A DNA stretch of 64,000 nt from Nonomuraea maritima (GCF_900100395.1 NZ_FNFB01000030.1:1-64000), one strand, 5' to 3'. Shown: positions 6,427 through 15,674, counted from the first letter of the stretch. Made by a program: numbers and translations. The notes: generated by a model not told the origin, from the letters alone.

Positions 6427-8465
6427 TCGCGGATGGCGGGCATGGTGCCCGTGGCGTCTTCCGTCTCGTGGGGTACGGGGTCGGGCAGGATCTCGCGGAT
6501 GCGGTCCTGGATCTGCCGGGTGATCACGTCCAGCGGCTGCAGGCCGTCGATCACGAGGTAGCGCTCGGGCGCTCGCGCCGCCAGCGCGCGGAACTCCTTG
6601 CGCACCCGTTCGTGGAAGGCCAGCGGCTCGGACTCGATGCGGTCGGCCGCCCCGCCGAGCCGGGTCAGGCCCACCTCGGGCGGCGTGTCGATGAGCACGG
6701 TCAGGTGGGGCACCAGCCCGCCGGTCGCCCAAGCGTTGATCTTGGAGACGTCGGCCGGGTCGAGCACGCGCCCCGCGCCCTGGTAGGCCAGCGACGAGTC
6801 GACGTAACGGTCGGTCAGCACGAGCGAGCCCCGCTGGAGGGCCGGCCGGATCACCTTCTCGACGTGCTCGGCGCGGTCGGCGGCGTAGAGCAGGGCCTCG
6901 GCGCGCGCCGACATGCCGCGCTCGGCGGCGTCGAGCAGAATGGCCCGCAGCCGCATACCGACCTTGGTGGAGCCCGGCTCGCGGGTCTGCACGACGTCGT
7001 AGCCCTGGTCGCGCAGCCAGATCGCGATGAGCCGCGACTGCGTGGTCTTGCCGGAGCCCTCGCCGCCCTCGAACGCCACGAACAGACCGGGCACGTGCTC
7101 GGGAGCCTCGGTGGGGAACCGCTCGCCGCGCACCGCCGCGATGAGGTCGGCGGTCAGGGGGACGCCCTTGCGGTCGTCCATGTGCCGCAGCGCGAGCACG
7201 CCGACGGCCACGGCGAGCGCCCCGCCGATGAGGAGCACCAGGTTGGTGCCGTCGAACCGGTAGGTCAGCCGGCCGAACGCCATCTCGTGCATGCCGAACA
7301 GGGCGGCCAGCGGGTTGGCCACGGCCACCACGAGCAGCAGCGTCACCCGCGCCGTCGACTGCAGGAACGAGAACGTACGGCCCCGCAGCGCGTCCTCGAC
7401 CTCCAGCCCGATCAGCGTGTAACCGATGATCCAGGCGATGCCGGCGCACGCCCCCAGCGCCACGGTCAGCATGACCACGATCACCAGGTTGTGCACGAGC
7501 GCGATCGCGACCAGCACGAGGCCGGCCACGGTGATGGCCAGGCCGAACAGCCGCCGCCGCGACAACTCGCTCAGCAGCCGCAGCCCGAAGAACATGCCGA
7601 GCGCCATGCCGACGAAGACCGCCCCGAACACCACGCCGTACGCCGCGTCGCCGCCCCCCAGCGCCTCGACGTAGATCTTGGCCACGCCGACCACGGCCCC
7701 ACCCGCGGCGAACGCGCCCAGCATGCCGATGATCAGCCCGCGGACGAGCCGGTCGCCGCCGACGAACCGCCAGCCCTCGAACACCTGCTTGAGCACGGAC
7801 GGCGTGGAGACCGCGCCGTCGCGCCGCGGGATGTCGCGCAGGGTGAAGATCAGCACGGCCGAGACGAGGTAGGCACAGGCGTTGACGACCAGCGCCACGG
7901 TGGTGGGATCGCGGCCGTCGAGGAACGGCACGAGACCGGTGGCCAGGTCGCCCACCACCGACAGCGCGGCGAACAGCAGGGCCGCGACCGGCGCGGTGCC
8001 GTACGTGACGAGGAGGTTGAGCTGGTTGGCCGACTCGAGCTGGTTCTTCGGCACCAGGTTGGGCACCGTCGCGTCTTTCGCCGGCACCCAGAACAGGTTG
8101 ACGCACTCGACCAGAAGCGTCGCGATGATGACCCACTGGTAGCTGCCCACGAACGGGATCGACAGCACCACCGCGAACCTGGCCACGTCGGCCACGACCA
8201 TCGTGAGCCGCCGGTCGAACCGGTCGGCGAACACCCCTGCGAGCGGCCCGAGCAGCACGGCGGGCAGCATCTTCGCGACGAAGACGCCGCCGACGGCCAG
8301 CGACTGGACGCGGTAGTCACCCTGGGTGAGGTTGCCCGCCAGCGCCGTCAGGGCCAGCAGGTTGAGCCAGTCGCCAAGACTGCACACCGACATGGCCGTC
8401 CACAGCCGTCGGAACGGCGCATTGGCCAGCACATGTGTCGGGCGGCTACGGCCAGGGGCAGTCAT
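6423..8465 (-). CDS. tmk: MFS transporter fused to thymidylate kinase
   Basis: 680 residues. The first about 430 are a 12-helix MFS permease (VLANAPFRRLWTAMSVCSLGDWL... onward). The remaining about 230 are a complete dTMP kinase: P-loop FEGGEGSGKTTQS, the TREPGS motif, the DRYVDSSLAYQG motif and a C-terminal KEFRALAARAPERYLVIDG. The kinase makes dTDP for DNA synthesis and is essential; the substrate of the permease half is unknown. This fusion is known in actinomycetes and is intact here. It precedes holB on the same strand apart from the inserted DUF6879 gene. ATG 8465 is the natural start. Confidence 0.92.
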   Translation of the reverse strand: MTAPGRSRPTHVLANAPFRRLWTAMSVCSLGDWLNLLALTALAGNLTQGDYRVQSLAVGGVFVAKMLPAVLLGPLAGVFADRFDRRLTMVVADVARFAVVLSIPFVGSYQWVIIATLLVECVNLFWVPAKDATVPNLVPKNQLESANQLNLLVTYGTAPVAALLFAALSVVGDLATGLVPFLDGRDPTTVALVVNACAYLVSAVLIFTLRDIPRRDGAVSTPSVLKQVFEGWRFVGGDRLVRGLIIGMLGAFAAGGAVVGVAKIYVEALGGGDAAYGVVFGAVFVGMALGMFFGLRLLSELSRRRLFGLAITVAGLVLVAIALVHNLVIVVMLTVALGACAGIAWIIGYTLIGLEVEDALRGRTFSFLQSTARVTLLLVVAVANPLAALFGMHEMAFGRLTYRFDGTNLVLLIGGALAVAVGVLALRHMDDRKGVPLTADLIAAVRGERFPTEAPEHVPGLFVAFEGGEGSGKTTQSRLIAIWLRDQGYDVVQTREPGSTKVGMRLRAILLDAAERGMSARAEALLYAADRAEHVEKVIRPALQRGSLVLTDRYVDSSLAYQGAGRVLDPADVSKINAWATGGLVPHLTVLIDTPPEVGLTRLGGAADRIESEPLAFHERVRKEFRALAARAPERYLVIDGLQPLDVITRQIQDRIREILPDPVPHETEDATGTMPAIRD

Positions 8466-8606
8466 GATTTCAGCGTATCCAGGAGGAGAGCGAAGACGGG
8501 CAGACTAGCGAGAAGCCGGATATTCCCGGCTGCTCGGGGCTGAGGGTATTACGAGATCGACCCGAGGTGCAGGTAACACACCTTGAATAACACCGGAAAA
8601 ACTTCG

Positions 8607-9164
8607 TCAAAACATTACTCCGGTCTCTTGTCGCGCCTCTTGCACCAATGGCTCCCACGCCGCGCGGACCTCTTCCGGCAGCGGGAGATCGTCCCACAGC
8701 TCGACCAGCAGCACGCCGTCGACGTGAGCGAGCAGCTCGTCGGGCTCGCCCCCGCACAGCAGCGCGGCGTACGCGGCCCGCCGCTCGGCGCGGACGGCGA
8801 GATCGTAGACCCGGTCGCCGACGCGCGCGACCCCCAGGGCCGCCGGCACCGGCAGTCGCCACAACCGGCTCGGCACGTGGAAGGCGCGGCCGTCGCGGGT
8901 CGCCAGCGTCACGCACTCGACCTTGGCCTCAAGCGTCAACCGGAACCCGGCCGCGTCGAGGATGCGCCCCGCGGTCTCGAGCGTGGGCGACTTGCGGCCG
9001 TGTTCGTACGCCGACAGCGTCGTGCGCGACGTGCCGCTCACGCTGGCCAGAGCCTTCTGGTTGAGGCTCGCGGCACGCCTGGCCCGCCTCAGCAGCAGCC
9101 CGCCGTGCCTGGCCCAGTGGGCGACGTCGTCACGCAACGCCTGCTCCATGGGCGACGGAACCAT
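8607..9164 (-). CDS. XRE-family transcriptional regulator
   Basis: 185 residues. An N-terminal HTH (residues about 20-70: LLLRRARRAASLNQKALASVSGTS, then TTLSAYEHGRKSPTLETAGRIL) is followed by a domain of unknown function that begins LEAKVECVTLATRDGR and carries a conserved-looking Trp/Asp-rich tail. The start at 9164 has an AGGAGG ribosome site (9171-9176), and a strong inverted repeat at 9180-9197 lies directly upstream, suggesting autoregulation. It resembles regulators found with nucleotidyltransferase or toxin genes, but no toxin-like partner is adjacent. Confidence 0.8.
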   Translation of the reverse strand: MVPSPMEQALRDDVAHWARHGGLLLRRARRAASLNQKALASVSGTSRTTLSAYEHGRKSPTLETAGRILDAAGFRLTLEAKVECVTLATRDGRAFHVPSRLWRLPVPAALGVARVGDRVYDLAVRAERRAAYAALLCGGEPDELLAHVDGVLLVELWDDLPLPEEVRAAWEPLVQEARQETGVMF

Positions 9165-9179
9165 GTCGCACCTCCTGAA

Positions 9180-9197
9180 AGTATCCGGACGGATACT
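9180..9197. promoter_or_regulatory. Palindromic operator upstream of the XRE regulator
   Basis: AGTATCCGGACGGATACT is a perfect inverted repeat: 8-bp arms AGTATCCG/CGGATACT around GA. It sits 16 bp upstream of the start codon and 4 bp upstream of the ribosome site, where a bound repressor would block transcription of its own gene. Confidence 0.7.
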
Positions 9198-9237
9198 ACG
9201 CCAGGATGGCGTCCCGTGACCACTCGATTACCTGAAG

Positions 9238-10470
9238 TCAGCTGCGCAGTTCAACCAGGGTGATCTCGGGCGGCGCGCCCACCCGCACCGGCGGGCCCCA
9301 GAATCCCGCGCCCCTGGTCACGTACACCTGCGTGTCGCCGAACCGGGCGAGACCCGAGACCACCGGCTGCTGCAGCCCCACGACCAGGTTGAACGGCGCG
9401 ATCTGACCGCCGTGGGTGTGGCCGGACAACTGCAGGTCGACGCCGTGCCTGGCGGCCTCGGTCACCTGGATCGGCTGGTGGGCCAGCAGCACCGACGAGC
9501 GGCTGGTGTCGCGCCCGCCGAGCGCCTTGGCGAAGTCGGGCGGCTCGCCCGCGGAGGCCCCGCCGACGTCGTTGACCCCGGCCAGGTCGAGCACGGCGCC
9601 CTGGTGCCTGATCTCCACCCGCTCGTTCCGCAACGAGCGAACACCCAGCTCCCCCAGCTCCTCGATCCACTCCCCCGGGCCCGCCGGGTCGAAGTACTCG
9701 TGGTTGCCGGTCACGAAGAAGGCCCCGTAACGCGACTCGAGGTGCTTCAGCGGCTGCGCCAGCGGCCCGAGCCGGGCCACCGAGCCGTCGACCAGGTCGC
9801 CCACGATCGCGACCACGTCGGCCTCCAGGCCGTTGATCATGCGGACGATGCGTTCGGTGTGCCCGATGCCCGTGAGCGGCCCCAGATGGATGTCGCTCAC
9901 CACGGCGAACCGCAGCCCGCTCAGCCGCTGGTCGAGCTTCGGCAGCGTGACCCCGACCCGCTCGACCACGGGATCGCCCAGCGCGGTCGTGACGCCGTAC
10001 CCGACCGTGCCTGCCGCCCCGACCCCTGCGACCACGGCGACGGTTCGCGCGAGGAGAAGGCGCCGGTCGGGCGAAGCGGGCTCGCCGCGATCGGCAGCCT
10101 CCACCGACGCGGGCGCGGGCTCAACCACCGGATCGGAGGCGGGCGCCGAGAGGGCGGGCACCGCGACAGGCTCGCGCGCCCGTTCGCGCCGCAGGAACGC
10201 CCCCACGACCGCACGCGGGATCTCCAGCACCACCAGGATCACGACGAGGTAGAACATCACCGCGATCCAGAGGTAGCCCGGCCAGGCCACCCAGCTCTCC
10301 AGCCCCAGCCTGGCGCCCAGGAACGTCGCCATGAGCGCGGCCAGCATGAGCACGAGAACCAAGGTCATCGCCCTGCGCAGGCGCCCCTGGCCGGTCGTCT
10401 GGCGCACCAGCCGCCACCACAGATAGGCGTGCCCGAGCAGGACACCGGCTAAGAAGATCAGGACGAACAC
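9238..10470 (-). CDS. Membrane-anchored metallophosphoesterase
   Basis: 410 residues from GTG 10470. Three to four hydrophobic segments occupy residues 1-100 and another lies near 145-165; the calcineurin-like catalytic domain follows, with metal-binding signatures SDIHLGP, GDLVDG, GNHEYFD, HQP and SGHTHGGQ. The topology puts the phosphoesterase domain next to the membrane, outside or periplasm-like side being likely from the Arg-rich loop before the last helix. Relatives act on lipid-linked or nucleotide phosphates; the substrate here is unknown. Only 14 bp separate it from the upstream topA stop, so the two are probably cotranscribed. Confidence 0.9.
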   Translation of the reverse strand: MFVLIFLAGVLLGHAYLWWRLVRQTTGQGRLRRAMTLVLVLMLAALMATFLGARLGLESWVAWPGYLWIAVMFYLVVILVVLEIPRAVVGAFLRRERAREPVAVPALSAPASDPVVEPAPASVEAADRGEPASPDRRLLLARTVAVVAGVGAAGTVGYGVTTALGDPVVERVGVTLPKLDQRLSGLRFAVVSDIHLGPLTGIGHTERIVRMINGLEADVVAIVGDLVDGSVARLGPLAQPLKHLESRYGAFFVTGNHEYFDPAGPGEWIEELGELGVRSLRNERVEIRHQGAVLDLAGVNDVGGASAGEPPDFAKALGGRDTSRSSVLLAHQPIQVTEAARHGVDLQLSGHTHGGQIAPFNLVVGLQQPVVSGLARFGDTQVYVTRGAGFWGPPVRVGAPPEITLVELRS

Positions 10471-10484
10471 ACGTCAGATGCTAC

Positions 10485-13169
10485 TTACGATTTGGACGCC
10501 GGCTTCTTCGCCGTCGTCTTTTTCGCCGGCGCCTTCCTCGTCGTGGTCTTCTTCGCCGCGGGAGCCTTCTCGCGCCGCTCGGCCAGCAGTTCGGCCGCCC
10601 GCTGGATGGTGATCTCCTCCACCGTGTCGCCCTTGCGCAGCGACGCGTTGGTCTCACCGTCGGTGACGTACGGGCCGAACCGCCCCTCCTTCACCACCAC
10701 GGGCTTCTGCGAGACCGGGTCGTTGCCCAGCTCACGCAGCGGCGCGGCCGCCGCGGCGCGCCGCCCGCGCTGCTTGGGCTGCGCGAACAGCTCCTTCGCC
10801 TGCTCGATGGTGACCGTGAGCAGGTCTTCCTCGGACGCCAGCGACCGGGAGTCGGTGCCCTTCTTCAGGTACGGGCCGAACTTCCCGTTGTGCGCGACGA
10901 CCTCGACACCCTCCAGCTCGCCCACGACCCTCGGGATCGCCAGCAGCTTGAGCGCGTCGTCGAGCGTGACGGTGTCGAGCGACATCGTCTTGAACAGCGA
11001 ACTCGTCCGCGGCTTGGCGGCGTCGGCCTTCTTGGTGCGCTTCTTCGGCGTCTCCTCGGCCGGCGGCTCGGGCAGGATCTCGGTCACATAAGGCCCGAAC
11101 CGACCGTCCTTGGCCACGATCATGTGGCCGGTCACCGGGTCGTGCCCGAGCTCGCGGTCGCCCGTCGGCCGCGAGAACAGCTCCTCGGCCTTCTCCGCCG
11201 TCAACTCGTCGGGCGTCATGTCCTCGGGCACGTTGACCCTGGCGCCGTCGCGGTCGAGGTAGGGGCCGTAACGCCCGACCCTGATGACGATGTCGGTGCC
11301 CTTGATCGGGAAGGAGCTGATCTCCCTGGCGTCGATGTCGCCGAGGTCGGTGACCATCTCCTTGAGACCTTCGTCACCGTCGGCGCCGTAGTAGAACCGC
11401 TGCAGCTCCGGCACCCGCTCGGCCCGGTCGTTGGCGATGTCGTCGAGCACCTTCTCCATATCGGCGGTGAAGTCGTAGTCGACCAGGTTGCCGAAATGCT
11501 GCTCGAGCAGGTTGACCACGGCGAACGCCAGGAACGACGGCACCAGCGCCGTGCCCTTCTTGAACACGTAACCACGGTCGAGGATCGTGCCGATGATCGA
11601 GGCGTACGTCGAAGGACGCCCGATCTCGCGGTCTTCCAGCTCCTTGACCAGCGACGCCTCGGTGTAGCGCGCGGGCGGCTTCGTCGAGTGGCCCGCCACG
11701 TCGAGCCGCGTCACGCTGAGCGTGTCGCCCTCGGCCAGGTTGGGCAGCCGCTTCTCGGCGTCGTCGCGGTCGCTCGCCGGGTCGTCGGCCCCCTCGACGT
11801 ACGCCTTCAGGAACCCGTAGAACGTGATCGTCCGGCCGGACGCGCTGAACTCGACCTCTTCGCCCGTGGCGGACCGGCCGCCGACCTTCACCGAGATCGA
11901 CTCGCCGACCGCGTCCTTCATCTGCGACGACACCGTACGCTGCCAGATCAGCTCGTACAGCCGGAACCGGTCACCGGTCAGGCCGGTCTCGCCGGGCGTG
12001 CGGAACTCCTCGCCCGAGGGGCGGATCGCCTCGTGCGCCTCCTGCGCGCTCTTGACCTTGCTGGTGTAGACGCGCGGCTTGTCGGGCACGTACGCGGCGC
12101 CGTACAGCTTGATGGCCTGCGAGCGCGCGGCGGCGATGGCGGTCTCCGACAGCGTGATGCTGTCGGTACGCATGTAGGTGATGAAGCCTTCCTCGTAGAG
12201 GCGCTGCGCCACCTGCATCGTGTACTTCGCGGAGAACCCCAGCTTGCGGCTGGCCTCCTGCTGCAGCGTGGTCGTCCGGAACGGCGCGTACGGCTTGCGC
12301 GTGTACGGCTTGCGCTCGACGGACCTGACCGCGAACGACGCCCCCTGCAACCGGCCGGCCAGCTCGGCGGCGGCGGCCTCGGACAGGTGGAGCACGTCGG
12401 CGCTCTTCAGCTGACCCGTGCTGGCGAAGTCGCGGCCCTGCGCCACCCGCCTGCCGTCGACGCCGGTCAGCGTGGCGGTGAAGTCGCGCGGCCGCTCCTC
12501 GGTCTTGCCGGTGTCGAACAGCGCCTGAAGGTCCCAGTAGTGGGCCGAGGTGAACGCCATGCGCTCGCGCTCGCGCTCCACCACCAGCCGCGTCGCCACC
12601 GACTGCACGCGGCCGGCCGACAGCCGCGGCTTGACCTTCTTCCACAGGACGGGGCTGACCTCGTAGCCGTAGAGCCGGTCGAGGATGCGCCGGGTCTCCT
12701 GGGCGTCGACGAGGCGGAGGTTGAGGTCGCGCGGGTTGGCCACGGCGTCCCTGATCGCCTGCGGGGTGATCTCGTGGAACACCATGCGGTGCACCGGGAC
12801 CTTCGGCTTGAGCACCTCGCGCAGGTGCCAGGCGATGGCCTCGCCCTCGCGGTCCTCGTCAGTCGCGAGGTAGAGCTCGTCGGCATCCTTCAGCAGCTGC
12901 CGCAGCTTGGCGACCTGGGACTTCTTGTCCGGATTGACCACGTACAGCGGCTCGAACTCGTGCTCGACATTGACCCCGAGGCGCGCCCATGGCGCTCCCT
13001 TGTACTTCTCGGGGATGTCGTCGGCCTTCTCCGGCAGGTCACGGATGTGACCGATGCTGGACTCCACCGTGTAGCCCGCACCGAGGTATTTTTCGATCGT
13101 CTTCGCCTTGGCGGGCGACTCGACGATCACCAGGCGTGTTCCGCCGGTGCTGCCGTTGTTGGCTGGCAC
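10485..13169 (-). CDS. topA: DNA topoisomerase I (type IA)
   Basis: 894 residues from GTG 13169, preceded by a GGAAG ribosome site; this start places the Toprim motif (LVIVESPAKAKTIEKYLG) where the family has it, and the longer open frame to 13316 is rejected. Other landmarks: acidic DEDREGEAIAWHL, catalytic tyrosine in FITYMRTDSITLS, and C-terminal repeats each with a FGPYV/Y pattern. The chain ends in a Lys/Ala-rich tail typical of actinobacterial TopA, which aids DNA binding. It relaxes negative supercoils. No zinc-finger cysteines are seen in the C-terminal repeats. Confidence 0.97.
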   Translation of the reverse strand: MPANNGSTGGTRLVIVESPAKAKTIEKYLGAGYTVESSIGHIRDLPEKADDIPEKYKGAPWARLGVNVEHEFEPLYVVNPDKKSQVAKLRQLLKDADELYLATDEDREGEAIAWHLREVLKPKVPVHRMVFHEITPQAIRDAVANPRDLNLRLVDAQETRRILDRLYGYEVSPVLWKKVKPRLSAGRVQSVATRLVVERERERMAFTSAHYWDLQALFDTGKTEERPRDFTATLTGVDGRRVAQGRDFASTGQLKSADVLHLSEAAAAELAGRLQGASFAVRSVERKPYTRKPYAPFRTTTLQQEASRKLGFSAKYTMQVAQRLYEEGFITYMRTDSITLSETAIAAARSQAIKLYGAAYVPDKPRVYTSKVKSAQEAHEAIRPSGEEFRTPGETGLTGDRFRLYELIWQRTVSSQMKDAVGESISVKVGGRSATGEEVEFSASGRTITFYGFLKAYVEGADDPASDRDDAEKRLPNLAEGDTLSVTRLDVAGHSTKPPARYTEASLVKELEDREIGRPSTYASIIGTILDRGYVFKKGTALVPSFLAFAVVNLLEQHFGNLVDYDFTADMEKVLDDIANDRAERVPELQRFYYGADGDEGLKEMVTDLGDIDAREISSFPIKGTDIVIRVGRYGPYLDRDGARVNVPEDMTPDELTAEKAEELFSRPTGDRELGHDPVTGHMIVAKDGRFGPYVTEILPEPPAEETPKKRTKKADAAKPRTSSLFKTMSLDTVTLDDALKLLAIPRVVGELEGVEVVAHNGKFGPYLKKGTDSRSLASEEDLLTVTIEQAKELFAQPKQRGRRAAAAAPLRELGNDPVSQKPVVVKEGRFGPYVTDGETNASLRKGDTVEEITIQRAAELLAERREKAPAAKKTTTRKAPAKKTTAKKPASKS

Positions 13170-13358
13170 GCTGCTTCCTACCTCACTGTTCGCTTGCAAT
13201 CCCCCTGCCGGGAGTCGGCACAGACTGAAAGGTAACCCGACTCGCGGAATTTTCCTTCCCCCGGGGCTACCCACTAGCTTCCGGGTCCACCCACAAGCAC
13301 GCAGAATAAGGCCCATCGAGCGGCATAGCGCCCTGACTCACCCTGGAGACTAATCGTT

Positions 13359-13544
13359 GTGCTCGACTACTCCTACATGGATATCTTCATTCCGCGCGAC
13401 CTCACTCGCGAAGCAGCACGTCAGCTGCTGACCGAACACGCAGAGTACGGTCAGTGGGAGCTCGCGCGCGTGCGGGTCCACCCCGACGGTAGCCGTCACG
13501 TGCGGCTGCGCCGCAAAGTCATGCGCGTCCGCCGCACTCTCTGA
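13359..13544 (+). CDS. DUF5703-family small protein
   Basis: 61 residues from GTG 13359 (LDYSYMDIFIPRDLTREAAR). A compact, charged protein with an alpha-beta pattern and a very basic C terminus (RRKVMRVRRTL). The family is widespread in actinobacteria, commonly next to housekeeping genes, with no assigned function. It is divergent from topA and shares a short intergenic region with it. Confidence 0.8.
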   Translation: MLDYSYMDIFIPRDLTREAARQLLTEHAEYGQWELARVRVHPDGSRHVRLRRKVMRVRRTL

Positions 13545-13609
13545 GTGCGGGCATGGCTTCGCCCGCCCCGGGCCGCGCCCCCGGAACGGGCAAAGCGTTC
13601 AGCGCTGCT

Positions 13610-13628
13610 CGCTCACTGAGCGTGAGCG
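13610..13628. terminator. Possible bidirectional terminator between DUF5703 and chaplin genes
   Basis: CGCTCAC and GTGAGCG pair perfectly around a TGAGC loop in the gap between two convergent genes. There is no T-run on either side, so it is only a plausible terminator. Confidence 0.4.
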
Positions 13629-13661
13629 GGAGCCGTTATGTTGTGCGGCAGGAACCGGACT

Positions 13662-15674
13662 CTACTTACGGCCGACCCGAACCCGGCGGGCCGAGGCGAA
13701 CAGGGTCGCCGAGGCGGCCAGCATCGCGCCGAACACGAGCGCGACCAGCGAGCCGGAGTTCATGCCGGTGACGCCGGCGGGCTGCTCGGCGCTCATCAGG
13801 CCGAGGTCGCCGACGGGCAGCGAGCGGGTGGTGGACGTCACCACGCTGCCGGCCGGGGTGGAGGCGAGCAGGCTGGTGGCCGGCTCGAGCGCGGAGATCG
13901 CGGCCGGGGACTTGGAGCTGACCGGCGCCGCGTGGGCGTGCTTCTTGGGGGTCTTCGGAGCCTTGGGGGCCTTGGGCGCGAGCGGCTGCGCCGGGGCCTG
14001 CGGCTCGTTGGGCAGGCCGGGGAGGCCGGGCAGCTGCGGCAGGCCGAGCGTGCTGGAGACGTCACCGAGGACGGGCAGCTGCGCGGCGCCCATGCCGGGG
14101 ATCGGCCCGCCGTGGTTGAGGCCCTTGGTGAAACCGCTCACGTCCTGCGGCACGACGGAGAGCATCTTGCCCTTGGCGTCGGCGGCCTTGACGTCGGAAC
14201 GGGCGAAACGGGCGACCGGCCCGCCCCTGCCGACGGACTTGCCGACGCTCGCCCCGCCGAGGCACCCGGCAGCCGCGTCGCCCAGGACTGCGGCGGCGTT
14301 GCCGCAGACGTTGACCGGCGCGGCGATCGGGGCCAGCGTCTGGTTACCGCTCAGCACCCCGCCACGGCCGGAGGTACGGTTGCCGCCCGCGCCCGAGCCC
14401 TGCTGGTGGACGCTGCTGCCGCCGGTGCAGTTGGCCACGGCACGGCCGATCACGGCGGCGGCGTTGCCGCAGACGTTGACCGGCGCGGCGATCGGGGCCA
14501 GCGTCTGGTTGCCGCTCAGCACCCCGCCGCGGCCGGAGGTGAGGTTGCCGCCCACGCCCCCGCCGGACTGCTTGACCGTGGCGCCGCCCTTGCAGCCGGC
14601 GAACGCCCGGCCGACGAGGGCCAGGGTGTTGCCGCAGATGTTGACCGGCGCGGCGATCGGGGCGAGCGTCTGGTTGCCGCTCAGCACCCCGCCCTGCCCG
14701 GTGGTGCGGTTGCCGCCCACGCCGTTGCCCGACTGCTGCAGCTTGATCTCGCCCGTGCAGCCCGCGGTCGCGTTGCCCACGGCGTTGCCGCAGATGTTGA
14801 CCGGCGCGACGATCGGCGCGATGAGCTGGTTGCCGCTGCCGACGCCGAAGCGCCCGTCGGTGTCGTTGCCCGACCCCGACCCCGACCTCGACCCCGGGCG
14901 GGGGGCGTGCTTGGGCGAACCGTAGTGGTTCTTGCCGCCGCCACCGGCCGACGAGCCGCCGGTGCAGCCCGAGAACGCCCGGCCGACGAGGGCGAGGGTG
15001 TTGCCGCAGATGTTGACGGGCGCGGTGATCGGCGCGGTGACCTGGTTGCCGCCGAGCACGCTGCCGTTGCCGGACGTACGGTTGCTGCCCACGCTGTGGC
15101 CCGAGCCGCCCTGCCGGGCGCTGGAGCCGCCCTTGCACCCGGCGGTCGCGTCGCCGAAGATCGCCACAGCGTTGCCGCAGATGTTGACCGGCGCGGTGAT
15201 CGGCGCGTTCACCTGGTTGCCGCCGAGCACGCTGCCGTTGCCGGACGTACGGTTGCCGGAGCCCCCGCCCGAGCCGCTCTGCCGGACGCTGGAGCCGCCC
15301 TTGCAGCCGGCGTCGGCCCTGCCGACCAGGGAGATGGCGTTGCCGCAGAGGTTGACCGGGGCGGTGATCGGCGCGTTCACCTGGTTGCCGCCGAGCACGC
15401 TGCCGTTGCCGGACGTACGGTCGGAGTTGCCACCGGAGCGGCCCTGCCCGACGACCTCGGCGCCGCCCTGCGAGCTCGCCTTGGACGAGCCGATGACGCC
15501 GATGGAGTTGCCGCTGATGTCGATCGGCAGCGAGATCGGCAGGTCGAGCTGGTTGCCGCCGCCGATGGACCCGTCGCCGGAGGTGTCGGCCAGCGCGGTG
15601 GCGCTGCCGCCGAACGACATGGCGGCCGCGGCCAGCAGAGCAGCCGGGGTGGAAACCTTCGCCCACGTACGCAT
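13662..15674 (-). CDS. Multi-module chaplin-like surface protein
   Basis: 670 residues with a signal peptide (residues 1-29), eight chaplin-like modules (about 33-480), a Pro/Lys/Ala-rich linker, and a C-terminal hydrophobic segment ending in a basic tail (about 635-670). Each module follows GGNQ-x3-PI-x-PV-x-ICGN...C. Cysteine pairs are at about 110/124, 166/180, 223/237, 295/306, 347/361, 402/416 and 457/471; the first module has none, and the fifth has a shortened loop. Known chaplins carry one or two modules and form amyloid-like hydrophobic films on aerial hyphae. No LPxTG or LAxTG sortase motif is visible before the hydrophobic end. An AGGAG site precedes ATG 15674. Confidence 0.85.
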   Translation of the reverse strand: MRTWAKVSTPAALLAAAAMSFGGSATALADTSGDGSIGGGNQLDLPISLPIDISGNSIGVIGSSKASSQGGAEVVGQGRSGGNSDRTSGNGSVLGGNQVNAPITAPVNLCGNAISLVGRADAGCKGGSSVRQSGSGGGSGNRTSGNGSVLGGNQVNAPITAPVNICGNAVAIFGDATAGCKGGSSARQGGSGHSVGSNRTSGNGSVLGGNQVTAPITAPVNICGNTLALVGRAFSGCTGGSSAGGGGKNHYGSPKHAPRPGSRSGSGSGNDTDGRFGVGSGNQLIAPIVAPVNICGNAVGNATAGCTGEIKLQQSGNGVGGNRTTGQGGVLSGNQTLAPIAAPVNICGNTLALVGRAFAGCKGGATVKQSGGGVGGNLTSGRGGVLSGNQTLAPIAAPVNVCGNAAAVIGRAVANCTGGSSVHQQGSGAGGNRTSGRGGVLSGNQTLAPIAAPVNVCGNAAAVLGDAAAGCLGGASVGKSVGRGGPVARFARSDVKAADAKGKMLSVVPQDVSGFTKGLNHGGPIPGMGAAQLPVLGDVSSTLGLPQLPGLPGLPNEPQAPAQPLAPKAPKAPKTPKKHAHAAPVSSKSPAAISALEPATSLLASTPAGSVVTSTTRSLPVGDLGLMSAEQPAGVTGMNSGSLVALVFGAMLAASATLFASARRVRVGRK
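14255..15600. repeat. Tandem DNA repeats encoding the chaplin modules
   Basis: Eight degenerate copies of about 160 bp, each containing the block GTTGCCGCAGATGTTGACCG followed by GCGCGGYGATCGG. Copies 2-4 (right side, near 15005-15420) and copies 6-8 (left side, near 14280-14700) form two subfamilies that differ in the motif GSVLGGNQV versus GGVLSGNQT, indicating two rounds of duplication. Confidence 0.8.

Noticed and set aside
4567..8136. Very long minus-strand open frame of 1189 codons
   Set aside because: Only its C-terminal 390 codons are holB. The rest is antisense to DUF6879 or out of frame with the tmk fusion and has Arg/Gly/Ala-rich non-protein composition.
10890..13235. Plus-strand open frame of 781 codons
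   Set aside because: Antisense to topA, with low-complexity Leu/Val/Arg composition and no ribosome site.
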